64,000 nt of DNA from Parapristionchus giblindavisi (GCA_943737045.1 CALSFV010000211.1:1116001-1180000), one strand, 5' to 3'; shown: positions 22,303 through 34,459, numbered from the stretch's first letter. The notes: a model not told the origin generated them from the sequence alone. Translations and numbers: made by a program.

Positions 22303-23094
22303 ATGCACCCGTCTCATGTGAGTTTCTTAACATTCAAAAATTTCATTTTCTTTCATTTCACAAATACATTTTTATCAAGAAAAGGGTCTGATGTGAATTA
22401 TTGGCCAGTCATCTTCTTTAAAAGTTTTCCCCGATGATTCGTATGAAGATAACCTCACTTCTTGCTGGTGGGTATCCACGTTCCTCAGCAAGCTGTTCAG
22501 TTGACATAACCCTAGTTAGGGAATCGATACAATTCTTTACATAGTGTTCACGCGCGCCGATGAAATACCATGGATTATTGACATGAGTTACCTTTCATAT
22601 CATACCTTTACAGCAAGGACCACCCTCTCATCATCAGGGATGTTCTACGCAATGTCATCATGACGACCCTCATCACCATGGGGTACGGTATGCCGATATT
22701 CAAGCGAACGAAAATCGTGTTTATGCAAAACTGCTGTTAAACGATACCATTTTTTTGAAAAAAAAATAACGGAATCATTCGTACCGCTTTGTTTATTGTT
22801 TTGGGTCACAGTGCTACTCGTGAAGTGTTGTGTTAAAACGATTTCAACAAAAAAAGTATTAAATATGTACACTATGTGTGCAGAATTTATGAAGTACATA
22901 AATAAACCTAAAATCTACCCTTCAAGGGTCAGCAACCGAATCATGGAGGTCATCCGCACCAGTGCCAGCAAGATCATCATCACCAGCAAGATTGTCATCA
23001 TCAGAAAGATTGCCATCATCAGCAAGATAATCATCATCAGCAAGATTCCCACCACAATCACGAAGCACACGGGGAGCATCATGGACATTGCTGA
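22303..23094 (+). CDS. Histidine/glutamine-rich small protein F
   Basis: Exons 22303-22317, 22614-22682 and 22933-23094 join in phase to 81 aa. Exon 1 gives MHPSH; exon 2 gives QGPPSHHQGCSTQCHHDD then PHHHG, clearly the same exon as exon 2 of gene E (C-x3-C, HHHG, donor GTACGGTA). Exon 3 starts QPNHGGHPHQCQQDHHHQQ and then repeats a five-residue unit (QDCHH, KDCHH, QDNHH, QDSHH) before HGEHHGHC. The internal unit is a slipped 15-base repeat. No signal peptide. It is the last and most repeat-rich member of the cluster. Function unknown; the repeated Asp/Cys-His-His unit suits metal binding. Confidence 0.85.
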
Positions 23095-23512
23095 TTAGAA
23101 TTCTTGTTTTTATTTTTTAAATTTATGTATTTCGTGTTTAAAAAAATTCACTGCTTAGTTAATCTTGATAAAGTGTTTCACTGTAACTGTGAAAATTGGA
23201 ATAGTAAGACACAGTCTTTATCATAATTACAATCCTATCAAGAGGATTACAAAATGAACATGATTGGCCACACAACGGCCACGAACGGGAGAAATTGGCG
23301 CTAAATTAACTTTTTTCAAAAAATTCACTATTGATTAGCTCGTATTCATCGTATCCGGGGGATTACGGTATACCGGTGCGTATTGACGAGTAGAGAGTGA
23401 GATAGGTAGGGTACGGTAGCTCAAATGGAATGGATCGATAATGATGATACAATCAGGGGTTATTATAGAAATAAGTGCGAGAGTGGAGATTTGATCTTTG
23501 ATCTTTGGTCTC
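23095..23512. other. Gap between convergent genes
   Basis: Contains the 3' ends of His-rich gene F and of the ornithine aminotransferase gene (opposite strand). AT-rich, with no additional gene seen; includes a (GATCAAA)-type patch at about 23490. Confidence 0.6.
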
Positions 23513-26500
23513 TCACTGCTTGCCGGCGGCAAATTCAGAGATCGTGCTGATTATGATGTCGGCTGCCTCGTCAATCTGGAAAACAAGAAGTAATCGATAT
23601 TCGATACCGTACCTAGGCCTAGTCAATGAAATCCACGCTCTACCGTATACATTTCTACCGTAGTCAATCGATAGCCACTACCGTACCTGGGCAGCATTGA
23701 TGCAAAGGGGAGGAGCGAATCGGATAATGTCTCCGTGGGTGTTCTTGGCGAGCAGACCACGCTCCTTCAGCCGCAGGCACACCTTCCATGCGTCGTACTC
23801 TGAAAATCAATCAATAGATCATAAGAAGAAAAGCACAGTTACAAAGTACCAAGCCTGACCACATTTTGAGCCAAAGTATCCCAAAAATGGAAAAACCTAA
23901 CCGCATTTTGATAACCTATAGCCTAGCTATTCGACATACACATGCAATAGATAAATCAATAAATCGATAATTACAACTCCTAAATCAATCGATAAACTAC
24001 CGTACTCGAATTGATGACGATGGCTGAGAGGAGTCCCTTGCCTCGCACGGTGCTCACCACATCGGTGGGCAGCGTGCGCAGCTTGGCCATCAGACGCTCG
24101 CCCATCTCGGCCGAGTTCTCCGATAGACGCTCGGAGACCAGGATCTGCATACGAAAGCAATATTTTTAAAGACTCGAAACTCTCCGGGCTAAATTGAAAC
24201 ACCCCAAGCTAATGTGGAACACCCGAGCTAATTTGAAACTCACCCACTCTGGCAAAACTCTCTCGCTTTCCTTGTCCACGAGAGAGCGTTGCCAAAGCGG
24301 AGAGTAAAATTAGATCGAGATATGCCTTTAAAACATTTACACCATTTATCTAGATCATCTATGCCATGGTGGGTAACCAAATTATTGCAGTAATCATTCT
24401 ATATTGTTCATCGCTCACGATACGTACGATTCACTGAGTAATCATTTAGGCTTTACTTTCTTTAAAAATCTACTGAATCCCAGATCCACCAGGGCCACCT
24501 ACAGATGTAGATTGAGACAGTAATGGTTCGTCAACAACTATCCAATAACGTCGACAGTAATCTCATCGTATACAGTAATCTTACCACTCCACCATACCCA
24601 CTACCATCCGCTCACTGTACATTACAGTACCGTAATCCCCCATCTACCGTACATCAATTGAATTGATGGTAATCGTGTCTACACTACCCGCACAATCTAC
24701 CGTATTCAATACCGTACCCTACCGTAATCCCCCCATCTACCGTACATCAAGGGCAGTCATGGCCAATCGTGCGGCCATCGGATTGCCTCCGTAGGTCGAT
24801 CCGTGCTGACCGGGCTTGATGTTCATCATCACGGCGTCGTCACACAGAACCGCTGACACCTGAGACGAGATTATCGATTGATTCATTGAAGTCTACAGTA
24901 ATCGCGACAATATCGATTGATTGACCTATCGGCCTATGGAATACACCGTATCGGGTGCCCGATATCTGAGAATATCGATTGATTCATCAAAGCATACAGT
25001 AGTCTTGGCACTATCGATTGATTAGTATCTCTATCGAATACCGTAATCGGTGGATATCGATTAATCCATCGATAAAAATCATCGCTATTTACAGTAACCA
25101 TGACAATATCGATTGATAGGGACGACTACCGTAATCGGTGGTTATCGATAAATTCATCGATAAAATCATCGGTATTTACCGTAAGTGATTATATTGATTG
25201 ATTGGCCGACTACCGTAATCGGTGGTTATCGATTAATTCATCGATAAAACCATCGGCATTTACCGTAACCGGGACAATATCGATCGATTGGCCGACTACC
25301 GTAATCTCTGGTTACCGTACCGGGTACATGCCGCCGGAGAGAGCCTTGCCGAGGACGACAATGTCGGGACGGACGCCATCGTGGTAGTGACACAGAAGCC
25401 TGAATATTGATCGATCGATTGATTGATATTGGTATACGGTACGGCACGATATATTGATCGATCGATTGATGAAAAGGAACCCAAATATTGATTGCACTAT
25501 CGGTTGGTAAAAGTTAAAGTCTACTTAAAATACGCAACTATTTTGAACTTTACTTTATGCCTACTTCAAGTAAAAGAACATTTGATGAAATGCACTACAG
25601 TATATACCACTTGAAGTAGACTTACAAGTCTACTTTAAGTAAAAATGATAAGTACGCTTTAAGTTTTAAAATAAAATGTTCAGGGGAAAATCCCTCTCAT
25701 ATCCCATATAATCATTCATTAGCCAATGATTTCTGATCTAATGATAGGGGGAGTATAAACCAGTTCCCCGTCACCTCTTCTCTATGCTCTATTCTCTTAC
25801 GCCACAACTCCTCTCTCTCTCTTTTCTCTCTCTCCCTCCCTCTCTCTCTCTCTCTCTCTCCCAACCTAACAATAAATCTCACTTTCTCTTTTTCATTCAT
25901 TAGCGCATTGCGAGCTGACGCAAACGCCGTCACACCAAACGCGTCAGCACGTGAGATGTAATCGAAAAACCCAAACCAGCGCTCGCAGACACTTGGAATG
26001 CGCCAACCCACTTTCCAGTTCTGCCAAGTCCAGTCTGTACTTCATCGGCAATGAAGAGTACGTTGTACTTCTTGCACAACTCTGACACTCCCTGAAGCAA
26101 CATCGATCAATTATTGACACGTAGAATACGCCAAGGTGTCAGACACCACGAACGAGCCAGCACGCACCTTAAGATAGCCAGCATCGGGCACGACGACTCC
26201 GGCCTCTCCTTGGATGGGCTCCACCATGAAGGCGGCCGTGTTAGGATCCTTGATCGCCTCCTGCAAGCGATTAAATTAATATTATTTAATTAATTATTTA
26301 TTTATCATACACCGAGGGTGTTTCAACAAGTACAAAGTGTTCGAGTGCAAGAAAGTATGTGAAATCATTAATAAATGTACAAGAATGCATGTACTTTCAA
26401 TGTAAATTTTAAAATAAATAAGTTAGCTAATAATGCATCAATCAAGCAAGCAAGCAATTACTGACGAGGTATTGAGCGAGCACTTCGTGAGTTTATTTAT

Positions 26501-29500
26501 TTATTTATTTATTTATCATACATCCAATAAAGATGTGACAACATTTGAAACGAATAATAAATTACCTATATCTATTTTGCTGAATTTTTTTTCTTTTTTT
26601 TCTTTCATGATTCACTATTCGAAAAGGATCAAGTGTAGCGGCTTTGATTTTGAATAACGTCTTCAGTAGCTGATCGCAAGAAGATGAACGATGAATTATT
26701 TAAGATAGAAGTACCTCTCGTATGGGACCTCAACGCGCCCAGACTATTCAGTCGTTTAGTGGCAACCATTCCCTCCCCTATGGTTCTGTGCTTGATAAAG
26801 GTCGTTAAACTGTTAACTGTTAACGTCTAGGCATCTATCGAATAATATTAATCGCGGCCACTTTTCCCGAAATCGTGAAACGCCGAATCAACAGCTCGAT
26901 AAATGATTGACTATTTATAGATCACCCATTGATTATTGATTAGCTGTTGCTGATTATTGATTAGAGAATCTACCGTAATCCAAGCGCATGATCACACAGT
27001 ATTCTCTACAGTGGACCACTACAATATCTATATAGTTCTATCAATCTCGACTAAATTCTGCAACAACACTAAGATATCTGACTACCGTAATTCCCCTCAT
27101 TCAATCAGGCCAAATATCGCACCTCTAGCGCGCCAAGGTCATTGTAGTTGACGCACTCGAAGCCGGGCACGAATGGGCCGAAGCCTCCGTATGAGTCGGG
27201 GTCGGTGGAGGCGGAGATGGCGGCGATACTGCGGCCCCAGAAGTTCTCCTTGGCGAAGACAACCTGAACGAATACGGTAGCCATGATTACGGTAGATCAT
27301 GGTTACGGTACACCATGGTTACGGTAGAGAGTTTAGTTCGGGTAGATTTTGATATTTGTTAAATGACTACTAAATTAAACATTTATTTTTATAGTGCATA
27401 CTGTGCAAAAATACACTTATTGTTAGCTAATCATACATCTGACCCGATTGAACTCCCTACCGTATCGCAGTCGCTAAGCTCAATCCAACATTGCTCAAAG
27501 TCCGACTCACCTTGGCCTTGTTCTCGGGTACCTTCTTCACGTCGTAGGCCCAGCGACGGGCGAGCTTCACCGCCGACTCGCACGCTTCCACTCCTGTAGG
27601 GATCAAGGGATCAATCACAAGTGTGACCCAGCGGACTACCGTAGTAATCTCCGCAAACACTACCGTACCCGAGTTCATGGGGAGCACCTTGTCGTACTTG
27701 AAGAGGCGCGTGATGTACTCCTCGTACTGGCCGAGCACGTCGTTGTAGAAGGCGCGCGAGGTCAGCGTGAGCACCTCCGACTGGTCCTTCATCGTCTGCA
27801 ATTAGCCGATTGATTATCGATTTTCCCCGATCAATCAATAATATCGGATTAGTGTAACCAATCAATCAATAATATCTGACTACTGTAGCCAATCAATCAA
27901 TATTATATGATTGCTGCAGCCAATCAATCAATAATATATGATTACTGTAGCCAATCAATCAATAATATCCGATTACGGTATCGATAATATTAATCAATAA
28001 TATCTGATTACGGTAACGATAATATTAATCAATAATATCGGTATTACGGTATCGATAATAATCAATCAATAATATCTGATTACGGTATCGATAATATTAA
28101 TCAATAATATCTGATTACGGTATCGAAAATATTAATCACAAATATCCGATTAGGGTATCGATAATATTAATCAATAATATCTGATTACTGTAGTCAATCA
28201 ATCAATCGATACCTGAACGAGTCTGGGATGGCAATGGCCCTGATTCACGGCGGAATAGGCGGAGAGGAAGTCGTAGTAGCGCTTGCCCTCCACATCCCAC
28301 ACGAAGACGCCTGCAATCGATCGCGGGGTTACGGTGGATCAGTGGAGACTACGGTAGTCGTGGATTACGGTCAGGCTCACAGTCTCAAATCACGATAACC
28401 ACCCTGAGTCAGCAAGATTACTGTATCAATAACCAAATATATCAAGTGCTCGCCAGTAGAACTATTATAGTAGCGCGTCACGAAAAGCAAACTACAGTAA
28501 GCCTTTTCCTGGCTTAGAGTATACACTTTAAGTCCATCTTTTGCAATACTCTAAAAACTGTGATCAAAGACTTTGCACATCTCGTCTTTAATGTTTCAAT
28601 CAGCATGAATATTATGAATATTACATATATTATGAATTATATCTTCACTTTATACGCCGTTTAACAGTTTTTTTAACACTTAAACCCCTTATCAAGATTA
28701 GCTAGTTTAGTCCTGGAGTGTCGTTTACGCAGTTTAGAGTAGATAAACATATTACATTACTACTGCATTGTCATCATTTGCTCTTCGAAAAGGAAAAAAC
28801 TAATCCAAACGATCAAGGTCGTTTGATCACCTTTCCTTGCTGATAACACAAAAGGTTTCAATGCCAGTCTATGATCTGCCTTTGTGACTATCTAGCTCTA
28901 TCTCTACCTGTGCCTCTAACACTTCCTTTACCTTTATCTATACGTCTACCTCTACCTTTTACCTATATCTCTACCTCTACCTCTGCCCCTAAAACTACTT
29001 CTACTTCTATAATTCTCTCAATCTATCACTATCTCTTCCTTATCACCAACAACTTCTAGACTGTAAGGCGAGGCGAGGTGACAATGACGAGAGAGCATGA
29101 TAATGGAGAGAGTGCAGGGTAGCGAGAGTGTGATAGGGAGAGCGAGAGTGATCAGAGATAAGATAGCACAGAGAGCGAGAGAGTAATTAGTGATCTAGAA
29201 CATTCCATTTAGGGTAGGGTCAGCGACCACGTGATCATTACATCACATAAATCGAATTATAAGGACTACACGTTAGAGGAATACCCCCAACACCCTGTCC
29301 GAATTTATTTATTTATTTATTCCATCAAATATAAATGTTCATAATCACATAAATAACACAGGGAAGAGGGGAGATGGATTTCCGTCGCTTATACGTCGCA
29401 TATATATAATTATAAAAATACTTTATAGTGCAGTCTTCCCCACATTCTCATTATTTGTCAGGATAATTAATATGACACCTAGCGCTTTATCAAGCATGTT

Positions 29501-30866
29501 TCACGCTCTGTCCTTGCTCTCTCGCAGGCGACAAAAGCGACCGGATGTGGCCAGAGCGGAGTTTACAATTAGCTTGCTGTATTGCTTAAACGAGAGGGAT
29601 TTCTTTGCATAAGGACACATCTACCTTAAGGACATCACTACATTTTGATTCCTCAAAAGACCTTATCATCATCGCCTTTCGACCATTCCCCCGTATCACT
29701 CAACGAACATCCAAATTGGCAGTGTACGGTAGTATATTTTTCAAAGGTTCCCAATCGTAAATTTGAGGGGGGGGGGGAGAATCTCCCAGGGAGATATTAA
29801 TATATCTCAAAATATATTCACCCAAAGAACAAAACCCTAACTCATCCACCACTATGAACCAAACACACTAAACGGGTAGGGTTTGAAACCTTTATGTGTA
29901 AGGGTTCCTAACTCACTTGTAATTTGCTTTAAATAAACTACAAATGAGTGACGTCACTTTTTCGCTTTAAATAGACTTACGCCTCACAAAAACGTCAAAG
30001 TGTAAGTACTTTTCAAGTTTTTAAATACCGGAGTAGGAGTACATGAACTAGGGTGCATGTCTATGAGTGCGCACTTACCACATACATGGGCGCCGACATG
30101 GGGGTGCCCCCTGTAAATTTAGGAGTTTTCGAAAATTTGTGGTATTCCCCCTGTAAAAAGTTACGTTTAGGCGAAATTTGTGAAGAAAAAGTGAAGGCCC
30201 CCTGTAAATTTGGCCATTTTTTGTTCGGATGCCCCTTGTAGAATCGAGCTCCAGGTATCCCGCCCATGTATGACTTACCAGATCCCTTGGACAGGGCGAC
30301 GGGGATGGGCTTGTAGTTGTGGCAGCCGTACTTGTACTCGCGGTTGAATACCTAGTAATAAATAAATAATGAAATAATTTATTTAATTAACATAAAACAA
30401 TTGCTAATCAATAGGCCATGTGGTATTAAATTAGTAATGTAACTAGATGTACTATTATTGGTTTATGCACTGTTACATTTGCCTTACGGGCCTACGCCGT
30501 AACCCCCTCCGCCGCGTCGGAGAGGCGACGGAAGGGGTTACGGCGTAGGCACGTAACGCAAATGTAACAGTGCATTAACTTGCATGTTAAAAATAGATTA
30601 TGAAAGTAATATATTAGTTAATAATGTGCCTTATGGTGTATTGAAGTACCAAAAGCCAGAGGCATCTAAACAGAATTATTGCAACTATTACAGTAAATCT
30701 TTGCTATGGCCTGCGCTCTAGATATGCTGGTTAGATGTTCGACCTATCGCCTGACCTCTTCGGACTTGGACAGGCCGACGGGCTGCTTCTTGGTCGCAGC
30801 CGCAGCAGCTCCGCGGGTTACGGTAGACGAGGCAGCACGAGAAGAGAGCAAAACGGCACGTAGCAT
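23513..30866 (-). CDS. Ornithine aminotransferase, mitochondrial
   Basis: Converts ornithine and 2-oxoglutarate to glutamate semialdehyde and glutamate, with PLP. Thirteen exons join in phase to 437 aa (human enzyme 439): 30866-30756, 30351-30279, 28310-28213, 27795-27669, 27593-27511, 27263-27123, 26260-26168, 26091-26012, 25399-25321, 24859-24746, 24144-24006, 23799-23687, 23575-23513. The start [18 protein letters not shown] is a basic mitochondrial-type presequence. Family marks: [64 protein letters not shown] (cofactor Asp), [13 protein letters not shown] with the PLP-binding Lys at about residue 287, [20 protein letters not shown]. All expected segments are present and uninterrupted. 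Several introns are filled with tandem (ATCGATTGATT, CTACCGTAATC) repeats, a family A hairpin, a (TC)n tract and other elements. Confidence 0.97.
24181..24332. repeat. Foldback repeat family A with extra left-end copies
   Basis: In an intron of ornithine aminotransferase. The left end ACACCC(C)GAGCTAAT is present three times in a row before a full stem CTCTCTCGCTTTCCTTG ... CGAGAGAGCGTTGCCA, giving a longer version than usual. Confidence 0.75.
24880..25310. repeat. Intronic tandem repeat, ATCGATTGATT type
   Basis: Repeated blocks TATCGATTGATT, ATTCATCGATAAAA, TCATCGGTATTTACCGTAA and GACTACCGTAATCGGTGGTT recur about every 60-75 bases through one ornithine aminotransferase intron. Confidence 0.7.
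25503..25676. repeat. Foldback repeat, family C
   Basis: Contains AAGTTAAAGTCTACTTAAA and, inverted, AAGTAGACTTACAAGTCTAC. Inside an ornithine aminotransferase intron, next to a (TC)n tract at about 25801-25860. Confidence 0.6.
26480..26830. repeat. Dispersed repeat family E with (TTTA)n head
   Basis: Begins (TTTA)n-TCATACATC; later GGCTTTGATTTTGAATAACG and TTCAGTCGTTTAGTGGCAAC. The last block is found at 57637-57745 and the middle one at 59360-59450. In an intron of ornithine aminotransferase. Confidence 0.55.
27815..28206. repeat. Intronic tandem repeat of about 40 bp
   Basis: Units of AATCAATCAATAATAT(A/C)TGATTAC followed by TGTAGCC or GGTATCGATAATATT recur about ten times in the intron between the exons at 27795-27669 and 28310-28213. 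Confidence 0.8.
28380..30278. other. Large ornithine aminotransferase intron without further exon
   Basis: Holds a family A hairpin (29490-29582), an (ATTT)n tract (about 29304), a run of 13 G at about 29765 and a stretch with four CCCCCTGTAAA-type blocks at 30103-30240. I see no exon of another gene. Confidence 0.55.
29490..29582. repeat. Foldback repeat family A, decayed
   Basis: CACGCTCTGTCCTTGCTCTC pairs imperfectly with GTGGCCAGAGCGGAG and ends ATTAGCTTG. Confidence 0.55.
30466..30574. repeat. GC-rich hairpin element
   Basis: TGCACTGTTACATTTGC and its complement GCAAATGTAACAGTGCA flank a stem GCCTACGCCGTAACCCC / GGGGTTACGGCGTAGGC around GGAGAGGCG. Much more GC-rich than its surroundings; in intron 1 of ornithine aminotransferase. 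Confidence 0.85.
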
Positions 30867-32326
30867 TCTTAGTATATTGTCTGCAATTTGGAAAATACCG
30901 TTTAAAATCGATATTGATTGAAAACAAATTGAGGAGATAGACAATCAAACAGAGAGGAAGAATATAATTAGCAAGAATTTGCTGGTATCAACGAAACACT
31001 GCTTGACCGTCTCTTCTTATAGAGCATTATTGAAAGGGAAGGGTAAGAGAATCATGCAAATCGCTGGTCTAACTTTTCTGGGACAATAGGTCAGGAGGGG
31101 TCCAACATGAGAAGAAACAACAACAGAGGCTACTCCTGATAAATGTGTTTAAACTGTAAGAGTAAGATAGCGCCATGCAATGGAGACTACTGGACACAAC
31201 CAACTCCCTCGAACATTCGCGAAATCTCATTGCAGAAAAGTAGCAACGAATAACAAAGATGACGATGTGATAGGATCTCTGATGTGTGAGAAGGGGACGG
31301 GACTCTGGGTTCGCAGGGTAATATTACAGTAAGTAGCGCGCAAAAAGTAACTTACTGTTTACTTACTTTAACGCTATAAATACACGAAATAGCCAAACAG
31401 AAACAAAAAAGTAAGTAAAAGGTAAGTTACTTTTAGCGCGCTACTTACTATAATCTTACCCTACAAAACCGGAGGAGGTTGGCTAAGTGGCCGACCACTA
31501 ACGAATGATAGCGAGATTGATAAGAGGGGGACTTCCTATCAATAAGAGACCCGGCGAGAGTGGCGAGATAGAGAGGATGCAGAGAAGTAGAGAGAGCAAG
31601 TAGAGATGAGACCACGTGGGTGATAACCCGTTGTTATTAAACTTTCGAGAGATAAGAAAAAGAAAAGACGATGATGAAGATGATGAAATTAAGCAGGAAC
31701 TACGAAGTAATGAAAAGTGAGAAAGGGACGACATCGATTCAAGATATGTGAGAGTGAAGAGAAGTGAGAGAGACACGGACAGACAGAGAAGGGAAGGGAG
31801 CAGCTTCACTACACGAGAGGGTAGCTGGCAAGAGTTCGCAAGTTCAGACCAGAAAATAGACAAACAAACCAGAAAACAGCAAAGAATTGGGCGGAAGAAG
31901 TGAATAACTGACGACCGATAGAACTAGAAGATGAATAACAATGTAATTAAGCAATTATAAAGGAGGGAAATGCAAAATTCAACGATAAAATGCTTTAATT
32001 ACGAAGGGTGAAAAATTCTTGAACCATCTTTCATCAATCGATTTCAGGGACAATCTAGATTACGGTAACGTACGTTTGAAAATGCAATTTTTCGATCATA
32101 AACTGATTTATTTCATTGTTTGGATATCTTTCGAAAATTATTTTTTTGTGTATTTTGTGATCTTTTATTAAATATATTTTATTAATGGATAATGAGGTAT
32201 ATACACATTGCGATAATAACTGTACACGGGATATGAATTGCTATCGGTCTAAAGCATTAAAATCAATATCTACAAAACAATTGCGTCCCGCATGTAGAAT
32301 TCAAAAGTGAGCAATCAATCGATAAT
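30867..32326. other. Intergenic interval
   Basis: Between the 5' end of ornithine aminotransferase and the 3' end of the ShKT/nitrobindin-like gene. The only marked structure is a family D palindrome (31313-31475). Open stretches on minus at 31498-31863 are low-complexity Ser/Leu and not convincing. Confidence 0.55.
31313..31475. repeat. Foldback repeat family D
   Basis: GCAGGGTAATATTACAGTAA / TTACTATAATCTTACCCTAC are the ends, with GTAGCGCGC(A)AAAAGTAAC inverted inside. A second copy with the longer ends CTCCGGTTTTG ... CAAAACCGGAG is at 46281-46440. Confidence 0.85.
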
Positions 32327-34459
32327 TCAGGGGTAGATCTTCTTATAGATGATGGCCGTGTGCTCCATCAGCTTTTTAGTTACGGTAGTCGACATCATGA
32401 GACGAGATTCCAATCGATAAGGATCTAGCAGGGTCCAGTCACGGTACATCTGAAGAGAAAGATATTATTGATTGATCAAGGTTCAAATATTTATAGTTTC
32501 GTGGCACGTTGTGTGTAAAAATAAATGCATATGGCAGCAGTAACAAAACGATTGTGAAATTCCAATGTAGATGATTTTATTGCACATGTAATTAAAAATG
32601 CGAACATTAAAGGAAAAAAAGCAAGAGTGGCGAAACAATTCTCTTCTTTTCTCTTGGCAACTTTTGAACAGACCATTTTTAACAGTTTGTGTTTCAGCAC
32701 AATCGATCGAATTCTTTCACAAGAATTCAATTCTCATATTCACCCGATGAAAATGGAAACATTGAACAAAGATCAAAGATCAAAGATTGTCACAGTGAAG
32801 AATAATCGAGTGTATCAAATAAATAAAATAATGAGAAAAAAATTAAATTTAAAAAAATAATAAATTATTTATACGAACCACTCTGACTGCACTGTCATGA
32901 CTGAACGAGATTCTGCCAATTCTCATCAGCCGAAAATGAATCTGCTGAGTGCCCAGTTCGCCCACTTCGATCGTCATGAACCCTTAAAGATCAAAGATCA
33001 AAGCCTAAAGATCAAAGATCACACTAACCATTGCTCATGGCCGTGTTCATCTCGACAACGGGCACTTCTGGATGGGTAGTGTTGATCACGAGATATCCGC
33101 TCTCACTGTGCAATTCGACGAGGTCATTCGGGTCCCATGCGAAAGCACTGAAATGAGACAAATACACAGCGATACTCCAAAGCAGAACGGTAAACCTGGC
33201 ACATTTATCTACGGTCTAAATTTGTCTATGTTTAAACGAACACCCCGGGCTAATTTCACATTTTTTTCTCGCCGCTCTCGCCTTGTTCTCTCGTTTTCAC
33301 TGTCTACTAGAGAGCGTAGCCAGAACGGAAAGTTTCGAATTAGCTTGGAGCGTTAAAATAACGCGGAGTGTTACGATTAGCTCGGGGTGTTCCTTTCATA
33401 AAATGAACTTACGTATAATTCAATGATGGAATCATGCCCTCAGGCGTGTCAGAGATGGAGAATTCCAGCTGCTCCCCATATGTGAAACGGGGAATCGTCG
33501 GGAAGAAGGCCTAGAAATTTATCGTTATTTCCTTTTAAAGAATTGCTAAAATAATTGTTCTCCTGGGGCTTGTCTACCGATGAGGCCCATCCCCAGGGGA
33601 GTGACCGGTGTCTAGACCAAGGACTGAGACAGCGACCACGCTTCTCTAGGCTTATATCACTAATAGACTATCTAAATAATGGTTTAGCAAATTTGAATTT
33701 TTTTTTGCTCGAAATGAGATTTGCAAGGATTATATGCACATACTTTTCCGCCGAATTCTGAGCGCCATTTTCCGACGAGAAAAGCGAGTGGTTCAAGTTC
33801 GGGTGGGAGATTCTTCAAATCGAATTCTGAAATGGGAAAATCAGAGAGATTTCTTCAGGGATGCATTTTAGATAGTTGTTGGGTAAAGAGCTGTTGTATG
33901 TATACTAATTCGGCCATGTTGCTACATACTTGATATAAAAATAAAACAACGAATTCGATCGATAAATCTCAATTCATTACGAAGAAAAGCTAGCAATAGC
34001 TAACAATAAATCTCCATGGAAATTTAAAATAAATGTGCATCAAATTGGTAACTCTTTACTCTTATTTCGTATTTTTTTGTGAAAGCACACTTATTAACAT
34101 ACTGAACTTAACATATTACATTTTTAAAACTAATACGCACGCAAACTTAAACTTGTACATTATACCTATTCATATATTTTCAAAAATATGCGTGACTATT
34201 CCTACTTGGCTCGAGATCCTTCGGTCCGCACAGATGGCATGAGCGTGGACAGCTCTTCTGCACCACCGCATCGTACTCACACGCGGACGAGTGATTCCGA
34301 GCGACCTACAATCAATCAATAGTCAAATCAATCGATGATACCGTAACCCACCCATCCATAGCAGCCCGCGTCCCAATCCGAGCAGTCCGGATCGATTTCG
34401 TGGTAGGCCGCAGGGTACACGAAGTACGGTAACAGTAATAATAGTAGCAACGGAGCCAT
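32327..34459 (-). CDS. Secreted ShKT plus nitrobindin-like (THAP4-type) protein
   Basis: Seven exons, 34459-34352, 34305-34206, 33826-33744, 33510-33413, 33147-33029, 32982-32879 and 32449-32327, join in phase to 244 aa. MAPLLLLLLLPYFVYPAA is a signal peptide. Residues about 26-65 are a six-Cys ShKT module (DCSDWDAGCYGW, NHSSACEY, SCPRSCHLCG). The rest is a nitrobindin/THAP4-type beta-barrel: LAFLVGKWRSEFGG (GxW motif), TIPRFTYGEQLEFS, LVELHSESGYL, VVEMNTAMSNG, and near the end KKLMEHTAIIYKK, whose His is at the place of the haem ligand in the family. So a secreted, possibly haem-binding barrel. The ShKT module here is a domain type, not proof of toxicity. Introns hold (GATCAAA)n and a family A hairpin. 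Confidence 0.9.
33233..33398. repeat. Foldback repeat family A, in an intron of the ShKT/nitrobindin-like gene
   Basis: AACACCCCGGGCTAATTTCA on the left, and two right ends in series (ATTAGCTTGGAGCGTTAA and ATTAGCTCGGGGTGTTCC). Confidence 0.8.

Noticed and set aside
31498..31863. 121-codon Ser/Leu-rich frame on minus
   Set aside because: Opposite strand is purine-rich low-complexity DNA; no partner exons or homology recognised.
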